The translations under genes and the position numbers were made by a program. This document shows, piece by piece, positions 25,601 through 36,817 of a DNA stretch of 64,000 nucleotides (positions within the stretch are counted from its first letter, which is position 1; the number at the start of each line of letters is the position of its first letter). The notes under the pieces are model-generated. The model searched no databases. It was not told the DNA's origin and was given only the letters and a program-made list of their open reading frames with translations. The DNA lies in the NCBI GenBank assembly GCA_036850595.1, contig CM072159.1, forward strand, positions 4,863,978 to 4,927,977. Reading direction: 5' to 3'. The DNA comes from Rhyacichthys aspro (Eukaryota; Chordata; Actinopteri; Gobiiformes; Rhyacichthyidae).

Positions 25601-28600
25601 AAAACCAGCAATATCAACTGCACCACTCACTCAGCTTCTGACCACACCATCCTGTAGGAGCCCCTCAGTCCTCTGTCCTGATTCATCTGTGTGCATTCTT
25701 CAGACACAGCTTTGTAATGGGAAGAAGGATTGTCCTGATGGATCAGATGAGAAATGTGTCAACAATTGCCCCCATATGAGTATGCAATAGGGCATAATAG
25801 TCACTTAAGACACCATGAGTCAAATCTAATAGTTTTTTTCAATGTTAAGCAGATTTTCTATGCAAAGACGGACAGAGCTGTGTGTCAAAGAGTCTGGTTT
25901 GTGACGGCCAGGCCCATTGCCCCGATGGCTCAGATGAGGTGAACTGTCCAACTTTAGCTCCTCCAACCACTCCACCCAGTCTCCTGAAGTGTCGTATCGG
26001 CTCCAGAATGTGTCGAGATGGGACAGAATGTGTTCTCTTCAGTCATGTTTGTGATGGACAGAGAGACTGTCAGGATGGATCAGATGAAGATGAATGTGGT
26101 GAGTTTAAAATTTTAAAAGCAGTTGAATTTGTTATTGTTGGCTGTGCTATGTCTAATCCCAAAAATGACTATAAATTACAATTATAACATTATTTCCTAA
26201 AGCATATGTTGATCCCCATACTGGGTAAATGCCATTTTTTTGTTATTGGTTTCAGATGAGACAGACAATGCTACAACTGGCTCAGTAAAATTCCCTTTGG
26301 TTACTGCATCCCCATTTGTGAAATCATTAAAGTGGTCTTGTGCGAGTCCATCAATTCTCTGTCCAGCATCATCTGTCTGCATCATCCCAACACAGTTTTG
26401 TGATGGAAAGATAGACTGCCCTGATGGGTCTGACGAGAACTGTGCGATAAGATGCCCCAATATGAGTAAGTGTTCATAAACAAAAAGTCAGTGGGTTGTA
26501 ATTGTTTAATAGTGACTAAGCGATTATTAGTTATTTTGAAGAATATTTTCTTTTTTTATATCGCAAATAGTTAACTGGGCTAAGAACGTTTTGGGTTTTT
26601 TTGTTGGTTTTTTGGGGTTTTTTTTACGGTTGTCATTTTTATTACAAAAACAAAATTTTTCTAGATGACTTCCTCTGCAAAGACAATCTGAACTGTGTTC
26701 CAAAAAGTCTGGTTTGCAACGGCCGTGCTGACTGCCTTGATGGATCTGATGAGTTTAACTGTCTGGCCTTGACTCCTACTGCTGCCCCATCAAATGGTCT
26801 TCAGTGTCCCATGGGCTCAAAGCCATGTTCTGACGGTTCAGAATGTGTTTTACTAAGCCACTTATGTGACGGAGAAGAGGACTGCCGAAATGGATCTGAT
26901 GAACTGGGATGTCCAAAAACCTGCAAACAAGGTTGTTTCTTTACATAGTATTTTAAATTGTAGCGACAGTGTTGTCAAATTTACATAGTCAAAGCTGTTT
27001 CTTGTGCCTGAATTACCCTTGGGATCGATAAAGTATGGCTCTAATCTACCACAGGTGAGTTTCAGTGTGCCCATGGGAAAATGTGCATCCCTAATGCTCA
27101 GGTGTGCGATGGCAAGTGCCATTGTCTCGACCATTCAGATGAATTAAACTGTCGTGAACAAACAAAGAGCTGTGAGTTCCATTGTGCTGATGGCAAACGT
27201 TGCCTCCCCAAAAAGTTTCTTTGTGATGGAGAGAGGGACTGTGAGGATGGCACTGATGAGGTGGGCTGTGGTAAGTTGTCTTGTCTCAATCCTTCGTTAT
27301 CAGATCAAGCACATACAACCTCACCTAGTTCCATAAACAGTAAGCAGTTGTCACTTTGCTTCCTCCTTTAGATAATAGTAATCAAGTGACACCACCAGCA
27401 GCAGGCAATACCTCTCCAGCCTGCATCTCTCCTTCAGTTCTCTGCCCAGGTTCAACAGTGTGTATCTCTCAAAGCCAACTTTGTAATGGACAGATTGACT
27501 GCCCTGATGGTTTTGATGAGGCAAGCTGTATACTCCGCTGTAAAAATCCAGGTATGTCTATAATAATAATAGGACAATATGAACAAAGTTTTACAGTTTG
27601 ACAATATAATTCTTTGTCTCTGGACTTAGCTGATTTCTTGTGCCGTGATCGAAGAAACTGCATCCCTCAAAAAGAAGTGTGTGATGGACGAGCTCACTGT
27701 TTTGATGGCTCAGATGAGAATCTCTGTTTATTTCCAAGTAATACAGTAAAAACTAAGTATTAAAACCACTCTATAAAGTCAAACTTAATTTAACTAACTT
27801 AAAACATAGGTGCAAATGTCCTCCCTTGGTTTTTAGTTTAGTTTAGTTTTTAATTTAAAGCAGCATCAGTCACTTGTATTAATTCCCTTTTAACAGCCCC
27901 TGTTAGCCTGTATAGTGCCCCATCGACCCCTCTCAGATGTCGGACGGGATTTAAGTTGTGTAAAGACGGCCTGGAGTGTGTAATGTACAGCCATGTGTGT
28001 GATGGAGAGGTGGACTGCAAGGATGGATCAGATGAAGAGGACTGTGCTGCTGGATGCAAAGCAGGTCTGTTCATTGATTTGTAGGTTTCCACACTGGATA
28101 CTACACTGTCAGCGAGCTGACTATTTTCTATACTCCAGAGGAATTCCAGTGTGCTCATGGAAAGCGATGCATCCCAAAGGAGCAGGTCTGTGATGGGCAG
28201 AACGACTGCCAGGATCGTTCTGATGAAATAAACTGCAGAAGTCTCAGTGATGGCTGCCATCGGTGGTGTGACAACAACACCCGCTGCATCCCAGACACCT
28301 TCCTCTGTGATGGAGAGAGAGACTGTGCAGATGGGTCAGATGAGGAAAATTGTGGTAGGTGCTTTCCAGGATTTACACAAAAATATTTTAAGCTTCATCA
28401 AAATTAATTCAATTGATTTTCTGTCTTTTTTAGGTTTGGTGTCTTGTGCTTCCAACCAGTATCGTTGCAAAAGTGGCCAGTGTGTATCCGAAGCCCTGAG
28501 ATGTGATGGTTATGCAGACTGCAGTGATCATTCAGATGAGAAAGACTGCTCCAGACCGCCGCGCTGCCCAACTCAACTTCGGTGTCCAAATAGCCACGAG

Positions 28601-31600
28601 TGCTTGCAGAAAGAGTGGATCTGCGATGGAGAGAACGACTGCAAAGATGGGGCTGATGAAAAGGTGAGTGATGGTATTGATAAATGGTATTATTATGTAT
28701 TCATATAGTTGAGTTGTGTAACATTGCATTTTGATTTACTTTAAGAACTGCAAAACTCCACCAGCAAAGTGCAGGGAATATCAGTGGCAGTGTGGAGACA
28801 GCAGTCAGTGTATCCCTCTGTCCTGGAGATGTGATGGAAAGGAGGACTGTCACAATGGAAAAGATGAGGACCGCTGTATGCATAAAATTTGACCTAATGA
28901 ATTTTCACTATCGCATCAAGTCCTAACTAGTCCTAACAGATCTAAAGATCTACAGATCTAAAATTTCCAATGTTGATGTAAATGTTCAAATTTGTTTTTG
29001 TGTTCTTTTTTAGGCAGTGAAAAGAAATGTGCTCCTCATCTTTATAAGTGTGGCAGTGGTGAGTGCTTGGAGCCCAGGCTGGTCTGTAACGGTGTTACCA
29101 ACTGCGCAGACCGATCAGATGAAGGTGCTGGATGTGCTCAGCAAAACTGCTCAAGTTCATATGCTCCTCTATGTGACCACCACTGTGTCAGCACACCAAA
29201 CGGTCCGGTAAGCCCTGCTTGTTAGAACTCATATACTACTCTCATTTTGTGCTAAAAGTATCCCTGTTACAAATTGTAACAACAAAAAAGTAATTTGGAA
29301 AGAATGGTTATAAAAATAATAATACAGTTTACCTACAAATTGAAATCCCAATTTACCATCACCAAGACTTCTTCATTTCAACATTCATAACTACCATAAA
29401 ACTGGGAATTATTAGGTAGTTGTGAATAAATACATGAATTTCATTTGGTCCATGTCATGGCTCTTGTTTTTTTTTTTTTGTTTTTTTGTTTTTTTTCCAG
29501 AAGTGCTTCTGTGCTGCAGGGTTTCGGCTACACTCCAGTGGGTTGTCCTGTGTTGACATTGATGAATGCAGCACAATGCCTTATGCTCTTTGCAAACACA
29601 TCTGCCTGAACACTCAGGGATCCTATGTCTGTCACTGCCACCCTGGGTTCTACCTGGAACCAGACAACAAAAGCTGCAAGACTGGAGGTACAGGGTTGAC
29701 ATACTTTTTTTTTACAAGAAAGATATGATTTTATGCAAAAAAAAAAAGTTCAACATGGTAAACTAGCTAGTTTTAGCTCTTACCAGTATCAATCAGCAGT
29801 TATTTACAATAGTAAAGGGACTGGTAAAAGAATGATGGCCTATTAGAAAACACAAAACAATAAGTTATTTTCTTTTCTAGATGAGCCCTTGCTTCTTGCT
29901 TCAGTGCAGTCTGAAATGATAATCCTGGGTGTCCATAGTGGATCTTTAGGTGTGCTGTCGTCTGCCAATCGACCCGTCTTTTCACTGGATTACCACTGGG
30001 CTAAAAACAGAATTTACTGGCTAAGCTCCAACTATCAGAGCATCCGTTGGGTTGACTTAAGCAACACAAACAACAGAGGCACACTCATCAAAGGTATGTC
30101 TACTGCAATAAGGTGTTTTTAATGAGGATTGTTTAATTGTCCGGTCCTTTGTCAACAGTAAAATATTTGTACAGGAGTGAAGTCAGATTTCATTGCTGTG
30201 GACTGGATTGGAAAGAATCTGTACTGGGTTGATGGACTGCTGGGTCAGATTCTGGCTGTGAAGCTCAGTGATGTGACCGTGAGATCACAAGACTACACAG
30301 TGGTGCTGGGTGAAGATTTGGAGCAGCCAAGTTCATTGGTTTTGGTTTCACATAAAGGGTAAGAGTTATTTTTATATTTGCTGCCTGTTGTAAACCCTTA
30401 TGGTAGTTTTTCCATGGAACCATTTTTTTCAGATTGATGTTTTGGTCTGAGATTGGCAGCACTCCTCAGATTGAGCGAGCTGCGATGGATGGGTCGAGGA
30501 GGAAGGTGGTAGTGAGCCGAGGCTTGAGCTGGCCTGTGAGTTTGGCCTTTGACCTCCTGGACAATAGGATTTACTGGGCAGATGAGAAGCTGCGCTGCAT
30601 TGGCTCTACCTCCCTGGATGGAGAGAATGTCAAGGTTGAACTTGCACAAATACAATAGTTAAGTGTCTTTTTAGCTTGTATTGATGAATATTGCTGTGTA
30701 ATTGGACTAGATCCTTCAGTTAGCAGAAACTCCGAGCCCTTTCTCAGTCGCTGTCTTTAATGATCGGGTCTTCTGGTCAGACACAAAGAAAAGAAGTATT
30801 CGGTCTGCTGACAAGAACACAGGAAAAGATCAAAAAGTCCTTGTGAAAAGACCAGGCCAGCCTTTTGGACTAAAAGTATGTTTTTACCTTTTTCATATAA
30901 TGCCTACGTTTTTTTTCTATTAACTGTCTGCATTTTACTTCCCAGATAATGCATGCCCTCTCCCAGCTATCTGTCTCTAACCCCTGTGACCAGTTGCCTT
31001 GCTCTCACCTCTGTCTGTTGGCTCCAGCTGTGAGGGGCAGGAGTGGAGCGCCAGAGGCCACCAAGGGGCTCACTGCAGTCTGCAGATGCCCAAAGGGATT
31101 GCTGCTCTCAAATGACAGACTCAAATGCTCTATACCCACGGAGTCCACTTTCATCATGCTTCTATCTCTACAAACTGTTTACCAGGTAATCTGTAAACAT
31201 GTTCCAAAAATGAGAATCTAGTGGCTATACATGATGTGTATTTGATTTTCACCGTAATATTTTTTATCTACCTTTTGTACTTTGTAGATTCACTTGCACT
31301 CAATATATCATGAGGGTGTTGGCCTGAAGAAAATACCAAATGGTCGTGTATTAGCCCTTCCGGGGGTAAATGAGGCATCTGCAATAGATGCCTCACTTCC
31401 TGGTCTTGCCCTCTATGTCGCAGATACAGTTCAAGCATCAGTAGATGTACTGAAACTGAGTGACTCCAGGTCCAGCCAAGAACTAATACCTAATGGGCAA
31501 ATTCTAAAACTTAGTCAGGTAGGAGGATGTAAGTTTTTAACATGTAGTTATTTTTTTTATCAGTGGCTTACCAAGCATGTTGTGCTGTTAGGATGATTCA

Positions 31601-34600
31601 GTCACGGCGCTGGCTCTTGACTGGGTGACCTCTAACCTCTTCTGGAGCAGCACTAAGAGGCCCAATCTCCATGTTACATCTCCTGATAACGGCTACACCT
31701 CCTCACTGCTGCCAGGATCCATGAAGGTGAAGTTCACCTAAAACTATAAGTACTATGATGGCCCTGATAATAGTTTTACACTGGTATAATTTTAGTGACC
31801 ATCCTTTCCAATACTTTAACTGTAGCTACTATTTGTTTTTCAGGTTACTACATCAATCGCTCTGCACCCTCCTTCAGGCCAGCTGTGTTACACCATTGTT
31901 GGTCCGACAGGTAGTAGCCAGTCAGAGGTGAGCTGTGCCTGGATGGATGGGCGTAAAAGGGCAGTTCTTTGGAGAAAGTCAAGTGTTCCCACCTCACTTA
32001 TCTTTTCTGATAAGGGGACAGTAATCTATTGGGCTGATACCGGTGAGCACAGAAGAAATTAGTTCCTTTTACACCACTTTTTTTTGCCAAATGTTTTAAC
32101 AGATTAACTACTTTTACGTAAGGAGAAGGAGCAATCAATAGTATTGGAGTGGATGGGTCAGGATTTAAACAGTACAAAACGGGGCCAGATTTCCTCATCT
32201 CCTTCACCTACATTGAGCATTTTATGTTCTGGGTAACCCTTGAAAAAGGTAAGACAGCACAGACCTTTAAGCTGAAACACTTCTGACAAACCATAAAAGC
32301 TAGAAAGGCTTATTATTTAGGTGTATGTTTGCCTATGACCATTGTTATTGCCAGTTTTTTCCCCACCTGTGTAGATGTCACCAGACTGTGGTTTAGTGAT
32401 GGCCTTCAACCAAAACAGCTCTGGTTTGAGACAAAGATCAGTTTGATGGAAGTCAAAGCCTACAGCAACTCCAGCCAGTCTGGTAGGTGCATTAGGATGA
32501 ACTTTTTGTCTAAAGTCTGTATAAAGGTTACTGTGAAGCTCCTTAATGGCTAGGTATGCAGACAACTACAGTATGTGGAAAATGTGAGGCAATGTTAAGT
32601 AATAACCACTAGGGGGTAGATTTGACATGGGCCACAAAGTGGATGAAGTTGGTTGGATAGCACAAATGAAACGTTGGCCTCATATCACTCATCAGGAAAA
32701 TTCTAATTGGAAATTTAGTAAATTAGTAAAGAATTTATAACACATTCATTCACAAGCACTGAACCTAAGAAATAGAATAGACAGGAATCAACTACATAAT
32801 ATACTTACTACTATACTTTTACACTAAATGTTTGGTTTCATAAAAAGCTGTGGGATTCAAAATGTGATTTCAAAGAAGCAGCACAGCAAACAAAATTCAT
32901 TTCATAGCATTCATATAGGTAGATGGGTATGTTGGTTTAACAAAAATCCCTTTACATAATGCCTTAGTTTGGCCCAGTATTATTGATGTTGATGAACAGC
33001 AGGCTTTTATCACAGTCTCTGCTTCACTGCCACTATGTGAGCATGTCAAACCAGTTTACACGCCATTAAATTTAGACTCCCCACCTGTGTTTTGTCCACG
33101 GTTTATCTGAGTTTAGGCACCCAATTCAGTGTCACCAGACACTGTGGGCATCATGAAAAGGCTACTCAGTCTAAGTTGAATAGATGGCAGCGATGTGATA
33201 CTTGCACAGGGATGGGACCTGGCACACTGTGAGTTCAACCTGTTACTGTGCTTAGTGGGAAAGAGGCGATGAATGGGGAGCTAAAACACCACTCCATTTT
33301 TATTCATGTCTCTTGTGTGGGTGGATCTTTAGGTAGCTAAGCATTACATTAGCTGCCACATGTGTTGGCTCTGTGTGTGCAGAGTGTTGTAATATCTTTA
33401 ACTGTAGCTGCGGAAATTAAGCAACATGAAAATGCTAATGCCCCTGCAATAACAGTGACTTAATTACATTCATTAAATTCATTACAGATCGTTTTCTTAC
33501 AATGTAATAGTTAAACTTAGCTAACAGAATGACTTATCCTTTATGATTAGTTTTTTAACAAGCTTTATATAATGTTTGGGGATACATCATCAAATTAATG
33601 AATGTTTTGGGATAGAAGTTTGGATAAGTTTAACTGTCATTTGTACTAGAAATCACTTTAGACTGGAGTTGTACAGATGTATAAAAATACGACGCATAAA
33701 AATATGCAAGGATACCGAGATAAAAATCTTCAAGGCATGCACAAGGTCAGCAGCCCAGTCTGATAATGCCAAAATACAATCCCACCATTTGTCTTAGGAT
33801 ACATGTTTACAAGAATTACAATGAAATTCTGATAAAATACTTTAGTTTTCAAGTCTGTGTCTAACTGTATTAATATTGTACAAATCTGATATTCTGAACT
33901 GTCTTACATTTCTTCCAGGAAGTAACATCTGCTCGAAGAACAATGGAGGATGTGCTCACCTGTGTCTGCCATATCCAGGCGGACGTACATGTCGCTGTGG
34001 ACAGGGTTTCTACACAGTTAATGTCACTTCCTGTGCCCCGTTTCCCTCCTGTCCTGCTGAGAGACAGTCATGCCCAGATGGCAGCAAATGCATCGGCAGC
34101 AGCCAGTTCTGTGACGGACATGTGGACTGTGAGGACGGGTCAGACGAGCAGGACTGTGAGTTTAAATCATGTTAGGACAGTCAATAGTGTTATGCTCTAG
34201 AGTACGCTTTTCAAATTCACAAATCATCAAACACAGATATTCAATGTAGCTTTATTTTACAGGTCCCTACACAAACATTGCCTTATCTGGGACTGAAAGC
34301 AAAAAAGGACCCATTGTAAAGTCATCAACCTTCACTTCTGATGAGAAATCTGCAGAATCATGTGACCTACAATGTAACGGTCATGGCTCGTGTGTTACTG
34401 AAGGCACAGTCAATCGTTGTCATTGCATGGCTGGTTACAAAGGGGACTTTTGTCAAGAGGCGGAAACAAGACAAAGCCGTGGAGCTGTTGGCCTGGGGCT
34501 CTTCTGTCTTTTTTCTGTTCTGATTACTGCCGTATTCCTCTATATCAAAAGGTATTGAGATAGCGATGTCAATCCCAGCTCACTAACTTAAAGGAGGTAT

Positions 34601-35057
34601 AAAAATGTCAATAGGAAAAGGTTTGTTATGTATTGGTTTAAACTCAACATCATTACAAGCCCTAGCCCTTTAATGTAAACCTTTACTTGAAGAAGCATCA
34701 TAGAAGTTTTCAAACTGTAACACTTTGACATTCTGAGGGCAGATAGTTATTTGTTTAAATCTTTCTTGCTACTTATGGTTAATTAATCATATATTTAATC
34801 TTGTTCCAGGAGAGACTTAGTCTTGGCGTTTAGCAGAACCAGAGAAAAAGAAACACTAATGTCTAACATAGGCTTGCCATTGGAACAGTATGACTCTGAC
34901 AATGAGGTAAAACATTGTACAGTTGTTTGGTACGAAGGGCTAGATGAGAGCAATACTGTTAACTCCTATTTTCACTTTTTGTTTTTAGGAGCTGGATTCC
35001 CCTGTTGATGGAAAGAGCCCTGGTTTAACTTTAGACTCGCTAGAGTTAAAACAATAA
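17668..35057 (+). CDS. lrp13: Giant LDL-receptor-related protein, 47 exons (lrp13-like)
   Basis: I joined 47 GT-AG exons in consistent phase from the ATG at 17668 to the TAA at 35055-35057; they sum to 8916 bases, 2971 residues. Order: signal peptide, LDLa 1-4, EGF, calcium-binding EGF, YWTD propeller 1, EGF, propeller 2, LDLa 5-30, EGF pair, propeller 3, EGF, propeller 4, EGF, LDLa 31, EGF, membrane helix, 56-residue tail. This is a type I endocytic receptor for lipoproteins or similar cargo. The architecture does not fit LRP1, LRP2, LRP4, LRP5/6, LRP8 or VLDLR: LDLa clusters are 4+26+1 and the tail has no NPxY. The known extra teleost member is Lrp13, an ovarian vitellogenin-binding receptor, so lrp13 is the best name, but I assign it by elimination. 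Exon positions are given in the block entries below. Confidence 0.8.
19839..22601 (+). other. LRP block B: YWTD propellers 1 and 2 with one EGF between
   Basis: Exons: 19839-20042, 20113-20281, 20549-20717, 20989-21211, 21298-21417 (EGF), 21603-21821, 21933-22238, 22383-22601. Propeller 1 shows blade motifs YYWADG, LYWSNW, LMFWMDA, LFWISD and FYFADE. The EGF has CKTAQCDICLL and CTCPNSK. Propeller 2 shows FYWANQ, LYWVSCD, VLWLEED and LLWNSK, with a weak last blade (LSLSDNTLTLWDRR). No EGF module follows propeller 2; the chain goes straight into a Ser/Thr-rich linker and LDLa 5. Confidence 0.8.
22699..29207 (+). other. LRP block C: expanded LDLa cluster 5-30
   Basis: Exons: 22699-22917, 23062-23310, 23624-23854, 23976-24224, 24595-24816, 24900-25154, 25552-25779, 25850-26098, 26256-26465, 26665-26931, 27055-27270, 27372-27551, 27630-27737, 27897-28064, 28139-28354, 28434-28663, 28746-28875, 29014-29207. 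They hold 26 six-cysteine LDLa modules, nearly all with the calcium-binding CxDGSDE end. A repeating unit is obvious: a one-LDLa exon with a Pro/Thr linker (SPSVLCPDSSVC) followed by a two-LDLa exon (SCVSQSLVCDGRAHC, then TECVLFSHVCDGQ). The unit occurs five times from 22699 to 26931 and once more, altered, at 27372-28064. The last exon also starts the next EGF. Confidence 0.85.
23567..24816 (+). repeat. Recent tandem duplication inside the LDLa cluster
   Basis: The unit starting at 23624 and the unit starting at 24595 are nearly identical in exon and in the upstream intron (TTACATTAAAATTCTGTGTT before both acceptors). Offset is 971 bases. One difference is a CCA-codon run shortened from five to two in the second copy. 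Confidence 0.85.
29501..32482 (+). other. LRP block D: EGF pair, propeller 3, EGF, propeller 4
   Basis: Exons: 29501-29687, 29881-30093, 30175-30358, 30433-30634, 30711-30875, 30946-31185, 31288-31518, 31592-31726, 31844-32042, 32123-32248, 32375-32482. Exon 29501 completes an EGF and adds a calcium-binding EGF (DIDECS, GSYVCHC). Propeller 3 shows IYWLSS, LYWVDG, LMFWSEI, IYWADE and VFWSDT. The EGF in 30946-31185 (NPCDQLPCSHLC) has a basic/Ala insert. Propeller 4 is more degenerate: ALYVADT, LFWSST, IYWADT, FMFWVT and LWFSDG. Confidence 0.8.
32483..33918 (+). other. Largest LRP intron
   Basis: 1.4 kb between exons 43 and 44, AT-rich, with no supported exon or recognised repeat. A 73-residue open frame near 33576 has no cysteines of the LRP pattern and is not counted. 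Confidence 0.6.
33919..35057 (+). other. LRP block E: EGF, LDLa 31, EGF, membrane helix, tail
   Basis: Exons: 33919-34155, 34263-34551, 34810-34906, 34989-35057. The first carries an EGF (ICSKNNGGCAHLC) and LDLa 31 (CEDGSDEQDC, the last Cys split across the junction). The second carries a last EGF (CDLQCNGHGSCV, CHCMAGYKGDFC) and a helix GLGLFCLFSVLITAVFLYI followed by KRR, so the tail is cytosolic. The tail has an acidic dileucine-like EKETLM and an acidic patch YDSDNEELDS, but no NPxY. Confidence 0.85.
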
Positions 35058-35166
35058 ACTGGTTTGCTTTTACTTGCAAATCTTCTAGCATTTACACTCC
35101 AAACAGCAATAACTATCTGAGCCTCCCACTCAGTCATGTTTCAGTAGTTGCATGTAAACTTTGTGC

Positions 35167-35172
35167 AATAAA
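35167..35172 (+). terminator. LRP polyadenylation signal
   Basis: AATAAA lies 110 bases after the stop codon and is followed by a GT-rich stretch (about 35190-35214), the usual downstream element. This supports 35057 as a genuine gene end. Confidence 0.65.
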
Positions 35173-35735
35173 TGTCTTTGAGCTAAGACACTGTATGTGT
35201 TTGTCTGGTGTTTTGATCTCATGACATTTGTTTCTTACCACCTGTCAAGTGTCATAACCATGTTTAATTGCCCAATGATTGTGACACATGTGTGCTGTGT
35301 AGCTCTGACTATAGTCGTCTTCAAACATTTAAAGACTACACAAAATACTAAATTTTGGTAGGTAATAAGTCCAACTTTGTTCTACCTGAAATACAGACAC
35401 TGTGTAACATGAGCAGTTGATACGACTGACAGTTTAGTCCTGTTCTTTTGCAGACTCTTGTTCAAACTTGCCTTATGCTCCAAACCCCCCCCCCACTTTG
35501 ACCCGGAAACACACATATGTATTTAACTCTAAAGCCTGCCAAGTCTGGACGTGTGTTTTCAGTAGTGTTCGTCATATGTCATTTCCTCAGTGTTCAATAC
35601 TTTTTTTTATCCAAATGTCCTCTTAATTCAGTTTTTGGGTCCTGTTTTGAAGGTATACTTTTGTGTGTGACTTTATCTTTACCCTGCAGACATCTGAGCT
35701 TTGAGTATTAAGAAACCGTTTCTTTGCTCTCTTAG

Positions 35736-35815
35736 GCAATACGCCATGCTTGGTCAACAATCAGGATATGTCGTTCAACCACAAGCATGTCCTATATGAC
35801 TCAAATCATGTAAAG
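35736..35815 (+). other. Exon-like segment downstream of the LRP (possible alternative tail)
   Basis: An 80-base segment is bounded by a pyrimidine-rich acceptor (CTCTCTTAG) and a consensus donor (AAAG|GTAAG). Spliced in phase 2 from the membrane exon ending at 34551, it would give a tail starting KRQYAMLGQQSGYVV and stopping at 35799, with a YxxL-type endocytic signal (YAML). Other phases are also open, so coding use is unproven. Confidence 0.3.
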
Positions 35816-36817
35816 GTAAGACCAGTGGGAGGAGGTGAGTTTAGTGTGTCTGTCATGGAAAAAAACAGGCAGGTATTCACAGGTCTCGGCTTTCTTCCTC
35901 TTCCCTCCTACCTTTTGTTTCAGATTTCTTCACTGAAAGGGGAACAACAACAACTGCATTGGACAAGACTACAAGAATTCACACTCCTTAAAAAACACTA
36001 CATTTAAGAAACCTACGTCGCAGGCAAGTATAAACGTTCTTTCTGTGTATTTTAGGACTTGACTTTGATGAGCGGTATGTAGTTTTAGCCCGCCCTGGAG
36101 CTATTGTTTTAGAACCTGAATGACTGGATGCTTGGGAAGAAAAGCAGTCCAAACTCTTTTTTTTTTTTTATCAGTTAGCACGTTGAACTCTATATCTAAG
36201 AGAGCACGTTTCTCACTGATATATTTGGCTCCTTGTCTCTAACATCTATGCATTGTTTTTTACCCTCGTTGTGACAAAGCTGTGATTGATACAGCCTTCA
36301 GCCTTCATGAACCGTAAACCTATGTTGTGTTTACATTTTTTTTTCTTTTTTTGCTTGATGGTCACATGCAAACAAAACCTGCAAGATCTCTTACAATCTA
36401 ACATCCAGTTTTGTTTTGCCAGTTTAACTTTGCTTTTTGAATGCCAGATGAGAACACACAAATGTATGTTGGTCATTTGAGATCATTTAAAAGTAAAACT
36501 GAGTAGCCTGTAGGCTGCTCTAGAAACACAGGTCCAAGACAGAGTATTTAAGTACTTAAAGGTGTGTTTTCTGAGAAGCATGGGGTTGTTACAAATAGAA
36601 ATTGGCCCTTTAAAAGCTTAAATTAAAGAAACGGTACAAATCCATATTAAGAAAATGCCGGTAAGTATTATTTATCATCTAGAATAGTTAATTATATAAG
36701 CAGTAATGTTCAGATGACTATCAGTGGTGTATTGTAGCATGTGAGGTCTTAAAGTGTTTACAAAAGGCGGTATTCTGCTATTTGTGAACAATCTTTACAG
36801 TGAGCACACTGAACTGC

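Noticed and set aside
33576..33797. 73-codon frame in the largest LRP intron
   Set aside because: No cysteine pattern or splice sites consistent with the neighbouring exons.
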